Below are positions 24,266 to 36,677 of a DNA stretch of 64,000 nucleotides, piece after piece. Within the stretch, counting starts at the first letter, position 1. Each line of letters opens with the position of its first letter. A program made the position numbers and the translations under genes. This stretch comes from Annulohypoxylon bovei var. microspora (lineage: Eukaryota > Ascomycota > Sordariomycetes > Xylariales > Hypoxylaceae). The notes under the pieces were generated by a model. The model worked only from the letters and a program-made list of their open reading frames with translations, made no database searches and was not told where the DNA came from. The stretch lies in contig MU405221.1 of assembly GCA_022836615.1 (NCBI GenBank), forward strand, positions 186,001 to 250,000, given 5' to 3'.

Positions 24266-27200
24266 ACTGTTTGCACCAATATCGTGGAAACCTGGACTGG
24301 TCGATTGGTGTTGAGTCGCAACTGAATCGGTCCAACAAAAGTAACCAATTCCACAATGAGTGACTTCTTTAACGAATGACGCCGTAGTTTGACGGCTAAG
24401 ACGACGCTTTGTGTCGGACAGCGCTGCTGTATCCTTTTTTCCTACTCCTTCAAATTCTTACTCTCCTTCTCTTTCAACGTTGTTACTACCAAGCCGATTG
24501 AGCTTGGTTACTTATGTATAATCCTTACTTGTTCCCAAACGGCCACGCCCACAACTTCTTACGCGACAATCGACTACCACCTAGGAGGTAACTGGGAATT
24601 TTGTCGTATTAAAATAGGTAGGATAATACTAGATAAGGCAACAAGGCAAAATGGCAAAAGAGAAGAATGAGTGAAGTTTGCAAAGTGTAAAACGTATCGC
24701 TAAATATTAAGGGTAGAGAAGTTTGATGTTTGTTGTTTGAAGGTGAGTTTGGTGATTATAATTCGACCGCCATCAGGATGTTAGCACATTCTACCAACTG
24801 TCTAGAGTACCATATAGACAGGTAAACAATTGACTGTTTGCAGATAATGGACAGGTAGTGGCGGCGGTTGGCGATACGATCTCGACAGCGGCAATGTGCG
24901 ATACGAAGGTAAGTAAGAAGAATCGTTAGGATAGAATTAATCGGAAGATGGACAAGCGTTCGGAGAGACAGACACCAGCACCTGTGTACTCTCGCGCGTA
25001 GTCTCTTGAAACAGTGAACAGGGGGGGAGGGCTAGGAAAATCCCCGAGGGTGAGCGCAAAAAGGTAAAAAGGTAAAAGGTAGAAGGTAGAAGGTAGAAGG
25101 AAGAGGATTTGTGGAATTGATGGTGGTTGTGTGAGTTGTGTGTATGTTGACTGGTGAATGGGTTGTGAATTTGGAGGGAGGAGAAAGAATGGGAATGGGG
25201 ATGGGATTGAGATTGCGCTAGACGGAAGCACTTAGGACTTAGCACAAGGTCGGCATGGGCAGTAGAACTGGGGTACAGCCACTATGGGAAATGGCAGTGT
25301 TCGAAACAAGTTCGCTACTTGTCCTCGGCTTGATGCACTAACAAGCTAAACTTAGTGGGGCCCCTCAGCTTCCATGTCCCCCTACCAGGTACTGTAGGTA
25401 TTATGTACCGTAGGAAAGTACATATTCCTAACAACAAAACTTACATTGGCACTAACCACTTACACCAAAGCATGCCTGAAAATCCCCGCGGCGGCACTAT
25501 TTCTCCTGTTTACGCAATATCTACATATACATCTAAGGAAGGGAAGTATGCGAGGGTTTTACATTGGATTGTTCTCAGGATGCGGGTGACTCGTTACGTC
25601 GCTAACAGTTGAAGCGTGCGCTATTCTGAGTGGTTCTTTCCGACAGGGGACTTGCCTTTGCGAAACGAGACATTGGCCGAGACAGGGATGGTTATAGTTC
25701 TATTAATAGATGCCTGCAGCTAAGTAGGCGCCAAGGCTCAACCAATCAGAACGTCGATGTCAAATTTGGTCTTGCAGCTGATAATTTCACTTCACCAGCA
25801 AAAACCCGGAATTGGCCTGGGTGGCTTTGCAGCTTTGGAACTTATGAAAATGCGGCGATATTCCGTACATTATGACATACCAATTATACCATGTGCATTA
25901 GGTATGTACAGGCAGACAAGATGACTGCAAACGGTTTTTGAATCTTAAGCCATTTGCCACATAAGAGAAACACATAGTTATTTATTTAAGAACTTGTTAA
26001 AACCCTTGAATCCTCTAGCTGATAACGCCGAGATATTTATTTGTTTGAGATGTTTGTTTGATATACTCATATATTAATGACATGTCTACATACCTGAATA
26101 CCCTACCTATAATAGCCCCAAACAAAGATCATCACGCTTGTTCATGTATTTAATAGGCATCAACCTGTGCCTTTATGACTTTCCCCTTTCCTTTCTGAGA
26201 CTCGGATCCGGCGTGAACGATCAACCTCAATCTCCCTGTTAAGAACAAGGGATTTTTAGTCAGATATACCGAAGACCTTTAAATCGGTGATGTTATTTCG
26301 GTACAATTAAACTGCAAAACGTGACCGAATAGCTCCGAGAATAGACGCAAATAAGAATCTGGATCCCTAGGAGTAAAAGCAAATGGACCCGGTTCTCATG
26401 CTTTGCATACCTAGGTAAGTCGGATTCGTCGGATCTGTTAGGTTTTGAGTTTAGCATCCCTTGAGGTAAAAGAAAGTGACGAATCCTAGGTACTATTTAA
26501 AGCTCGGTGTACCGATTTATTTCATGGGGTTAGGTATCTCGCACCCTGTCGCGACACGTGGGGTAATACGTTCATCAGATGCATTACTTGTAAGATATTT
26601 AAGGTTTGCTTGCCTTACGGCTTTGCGATGGTGATTCGGAGTAAAGTACAGATTTTGAAGTGAAATCAATGCGTAGATGGATTTTCTCTTATGCTAACCT
26701 AGATTCCGGAAATTAACACGAAGTTTAGCTCATGACTCTATATTTAGAGCAAATACTGTTATGTACACGCGACAATGTCGATATATATATTTAGGTGAAA
26801 TCCCATCGACTTGAAATGAAGATTTTCGCGATGTACGTGAAATTGCGAAGCCTAGAAACGGACCCATCAATCGGCCGCCGGGTGACGGCCGGGCTCGGCG
26901 CTGGCGCTTGCTGCTGCTATTTTAAACTTAACGGATCCTAGGAAGACCTGAAACGTCCGCTTCCGAACCTTCTTTCTTTGGCCGTTTTTGGCCGTTGGTG
27001 CGAGGCAGGCGCTGAGCGAGAAATGGAACTCGCTTATTTTCCTACGCAATACCGTGGCGCTAATTGAAGGCGTTTATTTACTGTACAATATTCCTAATAT
27101 TTGATCCACTTCCTCCATCTTTGTTATGATCTGGTTGCCGTGCCATTGTTCATCTCATAACCATGACTTACCGATTATAATCCCAGGCATACCAGATCCG

Positions 27201-28801
27201 AGATCCACATCATCTTTTAATATCAACAAAAGGTCAGAACTTTGACCTCCTTGTTTAAAATCATCAAATGACGAAAAGCTCTCTAACGCGCCAACATTCG
27301 GCTCTTGGATCTTAAGCCGAGAAGTTTCGAAACATCGATCTATGAATAAACAATGACACGACTACCTCGCACTTTTAACGAAACACTTACATAGGTATGT
27401 TCCTAGTAGCTCAAGTCGTCTCGTGACTTGACATATCGCATCGCACATTCCAGATGCACTAACTTACTAGCAAGTACGTAACGGAACTCCAAATTACAAA
27501 GATTAATCCTCAAATCCATACATTACATACATAGGTATATATTTGATAGGCCATGGAAGCCCCCCTATCCCCCCAAACTATATATGCCTCGTGTATGTAT
27601 CTCACAAAGTGCAAGGTGTATCCATATTACAGATACGGAACAGTATGTGATAGTATCAAAAATACTCACTTCCACAGGGCTCAAAATCTGCACTCATCAA
27701 CGATCTAAGCATGTCTCTACCCTCATTGGATTATCTGGCAGCCTTATGCTACAGTAGAGGTGTGAGGAGATCACCTATACAAGCTAATACCTATGGAATA
27801 TGGGGCTTTTTTATTATTTTATTATTTTTTATATTTTACTTGGCTAAGATCTCCAGGAATCCGAGATAGTGACTGACTTGGTCCACGAATGCAAGATGAC
27901 GAAGCTTTAGAAAGTTGATGAAGTCAACATGCGGCTGAACGCCGGAGAACTGGCCAAGACCTGACGAAGCAGAGACTCGTTTAAGGACCGTGCTCTTATG
28001 TATTGAGAGTTTCGGATCATGAGCGCGTTACAGGTTACAACTCACGTTTATGAAGGCCAATGAGAATTTACTATTATTGATCAAAAGACTGCAGAGCAAA
28101 ACTACATACTTCACCAAGACTTGATACCCCGTATTCGACGACAGAGCCCGATCCCTTCATGCTTTTCATAATTAATTGGTCCCCGACTGGATGACACTGT
28201 CGGACTAACTCAACATTTTGAGTAACTCGATACTTCTACTTCAGCCAAGGCCAACATTGAAAGGCTAAGGCCTCCGATCGTACTAACTACAGGAAACCAT
28301 CCCGGTATAAACAGGAATCAACAAATCATGGACGAAATTCTTGACACAGAGCAGAGTTCCACTAAATTGACACTAGCTCGACCTATTAATCTGTTAAAGA
28401 GTTTCATCAGCTCTTCGCAACACGAGAAAAAAGAAGGGATGCCTGAGGCTTAACTTTGTGTATTATCCTGAAACATATCGAATTGTGAGAAAGTTTGATT
28501 AAATGGGTGATGCTCGTGCTGTCACGGACTTCGCAGCCTTAGCTAAGCGTTTGATCTGCTCCAAGCTTCAGGGGTAGAAGCCCTGGTATTTCCGCTTGCA
28601 GCGCACGCAATTGCAGTTTGCGATTGAAATGCCCGGGGATCCCTGCAGTTCCCCGCCGTAAAGGACTGCTGATCATCTACGATAAATTGACAAATTGGCC
28701 GAGGATCCTCTGCGCACGTCCAAGATTCCCCTTCTCGAAATTGTGTGTATCCGGGTTCTTTGGAATCTAGTGTAACCACCCGAAAGAACATAAAAAAAGG
28801 A
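24266..28801. other. Gene-poor AT-rich region upstream of the phosphatase gene
   Basis: About 4.5 kb. The first kilobase is the promoter and leader of the minus-strand phosphatase gene, with a purine microsatellite (GGTAAAA/GGTAGAA units, 25058-25103). Beyond about 25300 the sequence is AT-rich with no supportable gene. A short GC-rich island lies at 26870-26920 (GCCGCCGGGTGACGGCCGG). TACCTAGGTA occurs at 26408-26417. An 82-aa minus-strand frame at 28543-28791 next to the transposon was not recognised. Confidence 0.5.
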
Positions 28802-28810
28802 GTTGAATCT
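28802..28810. repeat. Left 9-bp target-site duplication
   Basis: GTTGAATCT directly precedes the left terminal inverted repeat. The identical nonamer directly follows the right terminal repeat at 29716-29724. Confidence 0.9.
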
Positions 28811-28866
28811 CAGTAACTTTAGTGAAACAGGTGCCGTTTTTTAGATAAACAGGTGAACCCACTTTT
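28811..28866 (+). repeat. Left terminal inverted repeat, 56 bp
   Basis: It begins CAGTAACTTTAGTGAAACAG and ends AACCCACTTTT. The reverse complement is found at 29660-29715 with no mismatch on reading by eye. Confidence 0.92.
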
Positions 28867-29390
28867 ACATTTCAACCAATCAAATGCGCGAAAGCCACAA
28901 CTTTCAATTGCATTGTACTAAGCATTGCTTACACACTTACATACATATATACATACATACATACACTTACTTTTTAAGCTTCAATAACCTTTTATTTAAT
29001 AAAATAATAAAATAATTATATAATACTTAATTAAAGCAATTGGCCGATTATTTTCGCATTTTATTAATTATGTAATTGCTTGAATATTACGCAAAGTTTA
29101 CGTTGTAAAATACCTACCGGTAAGGTATGTTGGCTTGTAGGGGTGTCACGTGACACTGCCAAGAAATATGGTCCCCTGACTTTAAACAACATACCCCTTC
29201 GAAAACGTTGATGCATTCAAGCAATATTAATATCATTCGATCCGGTAGATTGAGAGCTTTGTAATGGTATATTTTATTTTATCGTAAGCCATATACTTCG
29301 AAAGTTATTTGAATATATCTGTTGAAAAGCCCGGGCCATGAAAAGGTCACGTGGTACCCTTTGATCTCACCATCCGGAGGGGCGTTACTA

Positions 29391-29562
29391 AAAGTGGGCC
29401 ATGTGCGAGAGACAGTGCTTAACACTGTAAAAAAGCCGATCCCTTGTGCTACCTATTTGGGTAGTTAGCACGTGTTTTAGCTAGTAATTAAGTAATCAGG
29501 GGATACAAATTTATACCGTGCGAGACAGTATTATTAACACTTTCTCGCACGTGGCCCACTTT
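29391..29562. repeat. Nested 172-bp inverted-repeat element
   Basis: The left arm AAAGTGGGCCATGTGCGAGA (29391-29410) is matched 19/20 by the reverse complement of 29543-29562. CTA flanks it on both sides (29388-29390 and 29563-29565), which would suit a 3-bp target duplication. It may be a second small MITE inserted in the larger one or a subterminal structure of it; its AAAGTGGG word also occurs at the inner ends of the outer TIRs. Confidence 0.6.
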
Positions 29563-29659
29563 CTATGATGTCCTTTGCCACTTACGGTGGTCTTACCAAT
29601 GTACCTAAGTATTGTGGGGTTTTCAAGGGTTCTCATGTTGTAGCCAATAGTATGTGGGG

Positions 29660-29715
29660 AAAAGTGGGTTCACCTGTTTATCTAAAAAACGGCACCTGTT
29701 TCACTAAAGTTACTG
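29660..29715 (-). repeat. Right terminal inverted repeat, 56 bp
   Basis: Reverse complement of the left TIR; it ends with GTTACTG at 29715, immediately before the right target-site duplication. Confidence 0.92.
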
Positions 29716-29724
29716 GTTGAATCT
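29716..29724. repeat. Right 9-bp target-site duplication
   Basis: GTTGAATCT, identical to 28802-28810. Confidence 0.9.
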
Positions 29725-32182
29725 TAGACCTGAGATAGGAGGCAAAAAAAAAAGCCAAGACAAGAATGAACAAACACCATCAATCCCTAGGTAAGATTAA
29801 ACGCGAAAGGGAACAGATACAAACAGGTACAACTTCTAACCCCGCAATGATCCGCAAGATCAATTCCTTGCATCAAAACCGCCATTCGCATCTGGCTGTC
29901 TGGGCAGTCTCTATTACTAGTGCTTACCAGCCACGAAATGCAATGCACAGCACGGCAAAACAGCCCATCGTCCATTTTGGTTCAACATCAGCATTCGTTC
30001 ATCAACTTTGTTAGTGGTCTGGGACCATGCAGAGAGTTGGGGCTTGAGGGGCTTGAGGGGCTTGAGAGATTTATGTGCAGGCTGACCTTGATTTCTTGCA
30101 GGACTCCGCAAGCTAAGATCCAACGTGACTACATCTGCATACATACATACATACCTCCTAAGGTACCTACATAGTAATGTATGCTATACGCGCATGTTAG
30201 CCGTGTCTTGAATTGAAAGAATACCACGTAGCGCTTAATATGTTCAAGAAAATGAACAATTATGTGGCTAGTAATTAATACCAGTAAGTATGTAATAGTT
30301 ACATACCTAGGTAGTAATGTTAGTTAGTATGGAACTCACACGGGACTCGGCGAGAGATCTTCGTCGGCTAGAGTGCAGTAGTACATTTCTAGGTAAATAT
30401 CCGATCATATTTCACATTTCCTTACACAGATTTGCAGCGATGGCTACTGGTAAGCTGTCAAATAGATTAACTTGAACTCGTCTAGGTACATACATACATC
30501 CATAGTCAATACCTATGTACCTAGTAGGTAAGTAGGTAACCACGAGGACCACCGCCCAGCAACAGCTACCCCTGACTAAATCAACTAAATGTTGTCGCCC
30601 GTCCGTTTCCATGGCTAGATCATCCTTACGGGGCTAGTGCGGAAAGCTTGGAAGAGCCTCTCCGAAACACTAAACTTTTTCCAATATAGTGCGCAGACGG
30701 TCGATTTTTAACCAGCCTCCTCGCGATAGCCGTTGGCATTTCTGGTTGGCTGCAGCATTTTGCACATTTGAACTCACTGCAGCACGACGGTAGTAGTCGG
30801 CAAGCACAATCAATTGAACCGTATCGTATATTTTGATTGGTATTTTCTCTCCGTACCCGCTGATTTTGTCTAGCATGAACCACTGCAAACTCAAGGCTTC
30901 TATTGAACGCCTCTGAACTTCTATCCGACGTTCTATGCTCACCGCTTACTCAGCCAGCAAGTGAGGGAGTTTAGTACCTCTAGTATATCAATAACCTTGA
31001 AATATAGGGTTACCTACCCAGGGAAAAAGCACTTAGTCCGGGTTTAGAGATGAACTAACAGTAAATTCTCCGTCAAACACACCCGTCCTCATATATATCT
31101 GTGCTTTTATTAAAGGGAAGCCCCTGAATTATACCAGTTCTTTACATGTATGTAGATCCCATTATTGGGTGGGAAGCACAGACGGACCCGAGTGTTAGGA
31201 GGTTTATATATGTACACAGGTACATACCAATGGCACTATGCACCATCCCAGGCTCACGGACCTCGTCTATTAGATCATCCATGCATCTAAGTGGCACTCG
31301 GTTGCGATGCGTGGTTGCTGCGTGGCTGTTTCCAGCGGGTTGGAGACCCACATCTAATCGGGTTGTTAGTGCTTCTGATTCACTGGCGCCCGAGACCATT
31401 CCTGTAACTGCTTCGACTACTGCGAGTCGACGTCGTCCACGCCTAATCAGAAGTTGAGCTCTAGCCCCGGTCAGGAAAAGAGGAGAGATGGGATCGAAGA
31501 AGAGTTAACATAGAATTAACGAGTAGAAGCGTGAGGTCTGTGAGCTGAAGGTAGATAAACCTCGTAAGTATGTACTAGTAGTTACTACGTAGTTACTATG
31601 TAGTTAACAATATCTTCCCTTGTTGATACCAGGTCGACTTAGGGTTTTGGCTTCCGGGCCACATCCATACCATCACCCATACCATCCTTATCCTTTCCAT
31701 ACACCCCGGCACATAGGCTTGGGATTTTCGGGCTGCTACCCTCTTTGCCTGTCCTCCCTGGCCTGGCCGAATCGCAATATGATCGAGGATCCCGATTCAA
31801 CTCAATGAACTTCTCCTGAGAATTTAGCACTAGAGGCAACATACACCTCAGTCTTCTCTCACTACTAGTCGCTCCTTTTGCAATACTTTCTCTTTCTGTT
31901 GTTGCGGCGTCTCTTCTTTTTCGCGATCACGACGATAGCGCAATTGTGTTTTTGCGCCGATTGAAGCAGAAGGGCCGACCTTGACATCATCCATGGATCT
32001 CCTTGTTGTCATATTCATGCAAAAACACCGCCTAGAGCCCATGCGAGACTGAAGACGGAACTAAAACAGTACATACCGACCCTGTTCGATAAGTAATACA
32101 TCCAATGCCAAAGGTTTGAAAGTGGTGGACATAAAATACTGGATTGGATTAAGTGAGAAGGAAGATTCAAAGTTGGGACGAT
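29725..32182. other. Gene-poor region between the transposon and the next gene
   Basis: Short frames only, none recognised. It holds a three-unit GCTTGAGGGG tandem repeat (30042-30068), TACATA/TAGGTA microsatellites near 30140 and 30485-30540, and TACCTAGGTA at 30304-30313. The final 500 bases are the presumed promoter of the following + strand gene. Confidence 0.5.
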
Positions 32183-35100
32183 ATGGATTCAAATCCAAAT
32201 TCGAATTCCGAGGCAGTTGCTGCTTCTAATCCGTATTACAGCGGGAGCGGGAACGGTAATGGTATAGTAATTGTTCATTTTTTAAAGTTCCTAAAATTCT
32301 CGATTTTCCACTGTTTGTGCAGCAGCATAGCGCATAGATAGCGACTTCAGCAGGAGCGAACACCACTAATAAATTTATGCCTTCCAGTTACAGCTACAAG
32401 GGACCCATCCGAATCCCTTTCGTCTCCCACCGCAACAACAACAACAACCAAAAACTCAACTGCGACCGCAACCATCACCGCTACTACAAATCAAACTAAC
32501 CCAACTAACCCAACTTCAAAAACAACAACCTCTTCACCGTCTAATAATAAGCATACTATTATCCTGCACGCACACCGACAAAGTCACAATTCTTCTAAAC
32601 TCCCCGCCTATCGCTTTGCCGATCTGAAGAAAGAATCCATTGCCATACCTTCGCTTCTGCAAAGTCATCCAAGCCATCCAAGCCATCATATTCCACCTTC
32701 GCCTGTCTCACCTATTTCGGATCCTCACACCGGAACGCAGCCAAACACGTCTCGAGAAATATCCCCACAGCCAGAGCCAGCGCATCAGAGTCAGCATAAT
32801 AACAATAGCGACCACAATAGCCCTGTCTCAAGAGGACAATTGAGAACTGAAAATTTGAGTCCCAGGTCTCGGGCATCCACATTTCAATCCCCCACCACCC
32901 TATCGACCGCCACATCTACATCATCTGCCAATGCAAAGCGCTCTTCTTCTCTAGACTCGACTACCGCTTCTGCCACTGGAAATAGACGTACGTTTAACAG
33001 AACTAACGTCAGGTCGCCCACAAATTCCGCCGACACTATTGCCACAGCACGGCCCCGACATAGACGCGCGCCATTGTCGGGTAATTCGGCTAACGAGGCG
33101 TCTTCTGGCCGTCGAATGCATGCGTCCGACGACAGTCGGGGTGCGTCATCAGGAGAAGAGATAAGTAAGGAGTGGACGCACGGGCAGCGGGAACTCCTAT
33201 TGCCAAAGACCATTCAGAGAACGGCGACCGATGACAGGAGGAACTCCGTGGTAAGGCGACCACCGGTTTCATACAAACCACCCGTAAGCTCTAGCGCTTC
33301 GGGCGGTACTGCATCTATCCCACCCATTCGATCGTTTCGGTCCTCCGGCGAGCGGCGACGGAGCCTCGTACTCGACATGAATGTTCGCTCGATGCGTGGT
33401 TATGAAGGAAGCGATGATTATGGCGATTCCAATCACCGTGACAGAAGCTTGCGCGCATTAGAGGGAAGACGTTTCGATGATGCCTCACAGATAACGCCAC
33501 CTGACTCCGCGGGAGATCGTCCAGATGGCGATGATAGCGGCGATCTATTTCTTAAGATCGCGCGAGAGGACACATTACGCCGCCATGCTGACAGTAACGG
33601 AAACTATGGAGATAATCAAAGTGCCCTTGTAAGTCAACTGGTTGTTCGCTTCCTCGGTTGTCTCTTCTGGATTTGCATTGGACTAGCAAACCTGAATTAT
33701 GTTGCCAACATCTAGATGGCGTGACAGATATATCTGCTTCTGAATGCCTCTATCGCTAATTTGATCTATAACTAATGCGTGATATAGTCACGAGTAACAC
33801 GAACCAATCGACGACCTCTCTCCGTAGGCGTTTCCTCATACCAACCCTCTTCACCGCCCCAAGTGGTTCGTCGCATGTCGGACCAGGAGACTTCCAGACC
33901 TCGAGGCTATAGTGAAGACCAGTCAGGAGAGAGAATCGCCCGTAATCTAACTTACAGAGGCATTTCCAGAGACAAACAGACCGACGAGATGAAAATTAAA
34001 AGCGCTGGCACTACTCCCCTTCGCGGGTCACCGTTGACCCCCCGGTCAATGGCTTTTCAAGACAGCCTGTCTTCTGACCAAGGGTCTACTTATAACAACC
34101 GAAGAAGACAAACATCCATTGACAACGGCACTCCTCTCCCATCTCGCATGTCATCACTAAAACAGGGTAGTGTCAATTACAGCCACCCTCGTACCTATAA
34201 TTCTTCGCCATTAGTACCAAAATCTACGGAATTCCAGAAACATGAGGCCCAAGTAGACGATGCGAATCATGGCGTCGAGGGGACAAATTCGACGGCTTCT
34301 ACTGCCGCACCTTCCACTGTATGGGATGAACTTGATGATCTCAAATCTCGCATCCATCGCCTTGAGCTAACTGGCAAGCTTCCTCCAACCTCTGGCGCCG
34401 CCATATCACGAGCATCACGAGCATCCGAAGAACGACCACCGACCGCCCATACCAATGCGACGACCCTCTCAGCTTCCCCGAAGCGTGGTTCCGGGGGTGC
34501 CGTACAGGCACCAGATATGAGCAGTGCATCAAGAGACGGTCACCCACTACTACATTCGGCTCTCACTAAATCTAAGTCATTCCTTAGTATAGAAGTTTTT
34601 GAGGCATTGGAGACGGCTGCCAACGATGCGTTAGCTCTTTCCACGATGATGGGCACCGCTGGCCAGCCGGGTCCCATCTCGAGCGGCGCGAGTAGCATTG
34701 GCGGCGGCGTCAGCGGTGCCACTATTACCGACCGTCAACTCAGACGAAAAGCAGATAGTATCTGCCGTAGTCTTACGGAACTGTGCCTTGCCCTAAGTGA
34801 AGGAGCAGCTCAGATAAAACCTCAGCAAATTCCTCCAACAGTTCCGGAAGATGTTACGATTACGAGCCCTACCATCACGAAATTCCCCGAAACCATGACA
34901 AAGTTCCCAGGAGTAGCTGCTCAAAGGCGACCAAGCGCCCCAGATCGTAACATTGCAACAATGCACAGCAGCCCGAGAGCTTTGTCTCGCTTTGAGGAGA
35001 GGCGGCATAGCACGATAGTGACCAGTGCGCTACCCGCTCCGCGATATAGTACGACAGTTCCTGCGACTCCTACCGATGATATGATGCCTACAGCCGGCCG

Positions 35101-35671
35101 GAAAACCGCGCTACTAATGTCCCGTTCTCGCCGGGCCGGGACAGAGGAACCAGAGGAAGGGCGCAAGTCGTCACTACTAAGAACTCGCCGCGCTACTACG
35201 GAGGAGCCGGAGGATCTGTCTGACCGCAAACCTTTATTAATCCGAGCCCGTCGGGGAACGGTAAACAACGATGATGAGGAAGGTCGCTTCCGCGCACCAT
35301 CACGCGCCATTACTGAGGTCCAGGGCGGTAGATCTGGAACCCGCGAATACACTTCGCAACTCCCCCCACCTCCTTTAAAAGAATCCGAGACCTTGGCGTC
35401 TTCGGCTCTCCCCAGAAGACGTTTTGGATCTTCGACACTCAACACTAGATTAGTGCTTCCGGCGACATCAGCGAGCATGGCCACGCCGCCGCGGCGGTAT
35501 TTCGACCGATCAACGCCGGAACGTGAAACATACAACATGGGAGACAAGCTGGTCGAAGATCGGCCTCAACGCCAATATTCTGTCGCATCCCGCGCCGGGA
35601 GTATGGACAAACGAGCCAACCGCGGGAGCATGATTGCCACGAGCTCCCCCGCAACGGGCGGCTACCGATAA
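32183..35671 (+). CDS. Large Ser/Thr/Arg-rich filamentous-fungal protein of unknown function
   Basis: Model: join(32183..32255,32388..33628,33788..35671), 1065 aa; a donor 6 nt further on (exon 1 ending at 32261) is also in frame. Composition is mostly disordered: Thr/Asn tracts near the N-terminus, then many Ser/Arg/Pro segments. Ordered islands are KLPAYRFADLKKESI near residue 85, DLFLKIAREDTLRR before the second intron, WDELDDLKSRIHRLELTGKLPP (a predicted short coiled coil) and the segment HPLLHSALTKSKSFLSIEVFEALE followed by RQLRRKADSICRSLTELCLALSE. I recall proteins with these islands throughout filamentous ascomycetes, often mislabelled 'LPXTG-motif cell wall anchor'. There is no signal peptide and no membrane segment, so that label is not supported. 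The coiled coil and basic tails might suit a cytoskeleton or scaffold role, which is a guess. Confidence 0.75.
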
Positions 35672-36677
35672 TGCTATAACGACTATGATATGCTCATGAC
35701 AATGTAACAATAGAAAGTCATTTGGGCCAAGAAGATCCCCATTAAGATGAACTTTGCATAGTTAGACGGTTTTTATTTGTTCTTTGAGCCTTCTTACTTT
35801 TTTATAATACCCCCGCGTCTGCAAAAGTTTACGAATTTCTTCTATCGCCTCTCCCGTCTTAAGACGAGCACTGATGAGTGCTATTTCCTGTATATCGACT
35901 TAAGAGACTAGGTACAAAAGGTGGAAAACCACGGAGTGGTGTGGCACGTGTGGCACGGAAGGGTGGTGCAGTCCAGCGAGGATTCTCTCGATACCGATAC
36001 TATCTTGGTAGGTATGGAAATATCGCACATAGCGCGGCCGCGCTGAAGGGTTCCTTTGTGAGGTTTCGTTACCGAATAAGGAAGGGGGCGGACTTGGGGA
36101 GACAGGGGGAGACCGGGGAAGACAGGAAAGCTTTATACCAATCCTTACAGGCGCTCGAGCGGTAAATCGATTACCGCTGTACTATGTAAATAGGTCGCTA
36201 GAGTACGGCGAATAATGTATGAATATTAGGTTTTGCGATGAACATAGTTTATATTACCTTTGACGACTTGAAATTTGATTTAGTAAAAGAAGGCGCTGGT
36301 TGATGACTATCCGGGACGGGATGACGTTTTAATTCAGGAACCACTGGCTCAGGCCGAATGGGTGGATCCTTTAGCTTCGTTCCACAACCGATTTAAGAAC
36401 CTCAACTCCGAAACAATTTAGGTTCAAGTTTCCAATATAAAGAATTTATCTTAATCCATAAGACCCCTTCACCGATTCACTCATACGTACAACTTACTTC
36501 TCATTGTCACAGACGGAGATACTCTACTCCGTCATCTCTCAAACCCTGGCGCTAGCTCTTTCTCGAAGGCGCATCTTTAGAGCTTGGCCGGTGATACTGC
36601 CACCGCCCACGCATTCCTCGCATTCTCACGGTGGGAACAGACACTACCGCGGAAGCGGTAGTGGGCAGAGTTTAAGC
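35672..36677. other. Spacer upstream of the tRNA phosphotransferase gene
   Basis: It holds the 3' UTR of the preceding gene and the promoter of the next. A 95-aa frame at 35878-36165 is basic and low in information and is not called. A reading frame continues upstream of 36678 but has no ATG before it. Confidence 0.5.

Larger units (their letters stand above)
28811..29715. mobile_element. Non-autonomous DNA transposon (MITE), probably Mutator-like
   Basis: A 905-bp element bounded by 56-bp terminal inverted repeats (28811-28866 and 29660-29715) that I read as identical, starting CAGTAACTTTAGTGAAACAG, and flanked by a perfect 9-bp direct repeat. Long TIRs with 9-bp target duplications are typical of Mutator-like elements. 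No transposase frame lies inside: the interior is AT-rich, with a TACATA microsatellite at about 28926-28970 and a second, nested inverted repeat (29391-29562). It must therefore rely on a transposase supplied elsewhere. Identical TIRs and duplication suggest recent movement. The superfamily is inferred from TIR length and duplication size only. Confidence 0.87.

Noticed and set aside
28543..28791. 82-aa minus-strand frame ending next to the transposon
   Set aside because: It could be a decayed gene remnant but shows no conserved motif. It ends just outside the left target duplication, so it is not transposase of the MITE.
30670..30942. 90-aa minus-strand frame with fairly normal composition
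   Set aside because: No family recognised and no flanking exons; a frame of this length is expected by chance in several kilobases.
35878..36165. 95-aa basic + strand frame
   Set aside because: Arg/Lys/Gly-rich without motif, non-ATG beginning, located in a 3' flank.
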